From JAAXPZ01 sp965215705 (lineage in GTDB: Bacteria > Campylobacterota > Campylobacteria > Campylobacterales > Sulfurovaceae), in contig CBDCEE010000008.1 of the NCBI GenBank assembly GCA_965215705.1, positions 124,001 through 188,000 on the forward strand: a stretch of DNA of 64,000 nt, given 5' to 3'. Position 1 is the first letter of the stretch. Every line of letters starts with the position of its first letter. Under the pieces are notes generated by a model. The model saw nothing but the letters and a program-made list of their open reading frames with translations. It had not been told where the DNA came from and searched no databases. Positions 62,754 to 64,000 of this stretch are shown piece after piece. Position numbers and translations under genes: made by a program.

Positions 62754-62861
62754 ATGTATCCCTCTGATGGCATATCTACCAACGTATTATTTAATTAGGA
62801 GAGATTCTATCTTATTTAAACTTAACTTACAGGCTGTAGCCCAAGCCTGTAAAAACTCTGC

Positions 62862-62867
62862 TATAAT
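62862..62867 (+). promoter_or_regulatory. -10 element directly before the NFACT gene
   Basis: TATAAT ends seven bases before the ATG at 62875, with no Shine-Dalgarno sequence in CTCATCC. If used, the mRNA would be leaderless, as proposed for the gene at 41229. Confidence 0.4.
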
Positions 62868-62874
62868 CTCATCC

Positions 62875-64000
62875 ATGAAACTCTACGAATTACAAGCAAT
62901 CGCCAAACGACTCAAACAGTTCAAGCATATTACCAGAGCCAGGCGGGTAGAGAACAACACCATCGAGCTCTCATTTGACAAGGCACATACTTACTTTTTC
63001 AATCTTACCAGAGGGCATAGCCATGCCTACAAAGCCCCATCACAGAGACCTTTGCAGGGATTTAATGCTCCTTTTGATACCCTGCTGCACACACTGGTCT
63101 CTGCATCCAAACTCATCCATATCACTACGCCAAATGATGACAGGGTACTGCGTTTTGAACTTGCTCCAAAAAGTAGCTACAAAGACAAACGTATCACCCT
63201 GCAGCTAGAGTTTACTGGTAAAAATACCAATGCCATCCTCCTTGATGAAAATGAAGTGATTATCGAGGCACTGAGACATATTGATGCGGATAGCTCTTTT
63301 CGGGTGATACGGCCCGGGGTAGAGCTGCTGGGTATTCCTGCGCGCGAACCAAGGGCGGATATAGAATCCGCCCCTACCACATCCACAACCTCCGTAGGGG
63401 CAGATTCCATATCTACCCTCAACACCCAAACCATCGACACACACCTCGAAAATATCCATACCCAAAAACAACAACAACGGCTCACAGAATCCAAAAAAGT
63501 CAAACAAGCTTCAACTTTCAAAAAGATCCAAAAGATCAGCAAAGAGCTAGAGAAACTACCCAATAGTAATACGCTAGCAGAAGAAGCAGAAAAACACCAA
63601 AAAACCGCCAATATCATCCTCGCCAACCTCTATCAGATAAAACCCTATGACAAGAGCCTCAAAGCCTATGATTTTGAGGGCAATGAGGTGACTATCCCTC
63701 TACCCAAAGACACCGTAGTCAATCGCATGAGCGAACACTACTTCAACCTCTCTAAACGTGCCAAGAGCAAAGCCAAAAATGTCCATATCGAACAAGATAA
63801 TCTGGAGAGTAAAAAAGCATTTTATGAGAATATCCTCTATGCCATCGAAAATGCAACTACCCTCTATGATCTAGAACTTCTCGTCCCTAAACGTGGAAAA
63901 CAACAGCGTAAAAAAGAGAAGATGCGTTTCGGAGAGCTCTTCTGGATAGAGGACTACAAGGTGATGGTGGGAAGAAACAGCAACGAGAACCAAAAACTCC
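62875..64000 (+). CDS. NFACT/RqcH-family protein (3' end outside window)
   Basis: 375 codons are visible from ATG 62875; the gene runs off the right edge. The N-terminal NFACT-N part has MKLYELQAIAKRLKQFKHIT and LEFTGKNTNAILLDENEVII. A Lys/Gln-rich coiled coil follows near 195-330, and the edge has FGELFWIEDYKVMVGRNSNE, the start of the NFACT-R (DUF814) domain. Family members bind 50S subunits carrying stalled peptidyl-tRNA and recruit alanyl-tRNA (RqcH). Near residues 160-180 there is an extra segment encoded by a palindromic repeat (63358-63413) that keeps the frame. Confidence 0.88.
   Translation, partial: MKLYELQAIAKRLKQFKHITRARRVENNTIELSFDKAHTYFFNLTRGHSHAYKAPSQRPLQGFNAPFDTLLHTLVSASKLIHITTPNDDRVLRFELAPKSSYKDKRITLQLEFTGKNTNAILLDENEVIIEALRHIDADSSFRVIRPGVELLGIPAREPRADIESAPTTSTTSVGADSISTLNTQTIDTHLENIHTQKQQQRLTESKKVKQASTFKKIQKISKELEKLPNSNTLAEEAEKHQKTANIILANLYQIKPYDKSLKAYDFEGNEVTIPLPKDTVVNRMSEHYFNLSKRAKSKAKNVHIEQDNLESKKAFYENILYAIENATTLYDLELLVPKRGKQQRKKEKMRFGELFWIEDYKVMVGRNSNENQKL
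63358..63413. repeat. palindromic repeat inserted in frame in the NFACT gene
   Basis: GATATAGAATCCGCCCCTAC (63358-63377) and GTAGGGGCAGATTCCATATC (63394-63413) pair at 18 of 20 positions around a 16-base loop. It looks like a REP- or MITE-type GTAGGGGC element. It encodes DIESAPTTSTTSVGADSIS inside the protein without stop or frameshift. Confidence 0.65.

Noticed and set aside
63177..63626. Minus-strand frame of 149 codons near the right edge
   Set aside because: It is antisense to the NFACT gene, which has clear domain signatures across the same bases.

Overview
The window looks like chromosomal DNA of a Campylobacterota bacterium, most likely close to Sulfurovum or Sulfurimonas. This is inferred from the gene families, the short pseudopilin leaders with Ala at -1, TATAAT promoters without a clear -35, and the mix of core genes (rpsU, leuC, purN, purT, pfkA, tex, NFACT). 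No tRNA, rRNA or CRISPR array was seen.

Layout. 1-6.7 kb: the 3' part of a very large exported surface protein and four pseudopilins in one tight operon, resembling a minor-pilin/tip-adhesin locus. 6.8-13.5 kb: an MFS transporter, a LOG-family gene split by an amber codon, pfkA, an outer-membrane barrel and a DUF1800/DUF1501 pair. 13.6-20.8 kb: small exported or membrane proteins of unknown function, including two paralogues with near-identical promoter/leader blocks. A third copy of that block at 21.15 kb has lost its gene beside an IS21 element. 21.2-24.0 kb: the IS21 element, whose right end is tandemly duplicated, fused to the 3' half of an IS30 element. 24-30.7 kb: sbcDC, a HepT/MntA toxin-antitoxin pair and tex; a piece of a second tex 3' end lies on the far side of hepT/mntA. 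30.8-38.8 kb: four lipoproteins (alpha/beta hydrolases and a glycosidase-like protein, three of them with Ig-like repeats), two of which are broken by point mutations, plus a small repeat protein. 38.8-47.9 kb: purN, nnr, rpsU, a DUF2233-like protein, purT, a VKOR-thioredoxin fusion, a 2-hydroxyacid dehydrogenase and a two-subunit fumarate reductase/succinate dehydrogenase-type enzyme. 47.9-60.7 kb: a minus-strand operon of six DUF11-like exported proteins, one of them a 1650-residue predicted outer-membrane barrel; its first gene is cut by an intact IS30. 60.9-64 kb: leuC, a CZB-domain protein and the start of an NFACT/RqcH gene carrying an in-frame palindromic insert.

The best candidate for an undescribed system is the 47.9-60.7 kb operon. 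Three of its proteins share a C-terminal module (DPVN, KRIPGA, then a CxC and a late Cys), and they sit beside a giant barrel with its own DUF11 and Cna-B-like domains. I infer an envelope or surface-display system. The first gene is disrupted here, so the system may be partly inactive in this strain. Broken genes are frequent in the window (one amber, one ochre, two mononucleotide-tract frameshifts, one IS disruption, one probable small frameshift), so assembly error should be excluded before biological meaning is given to the point changes.
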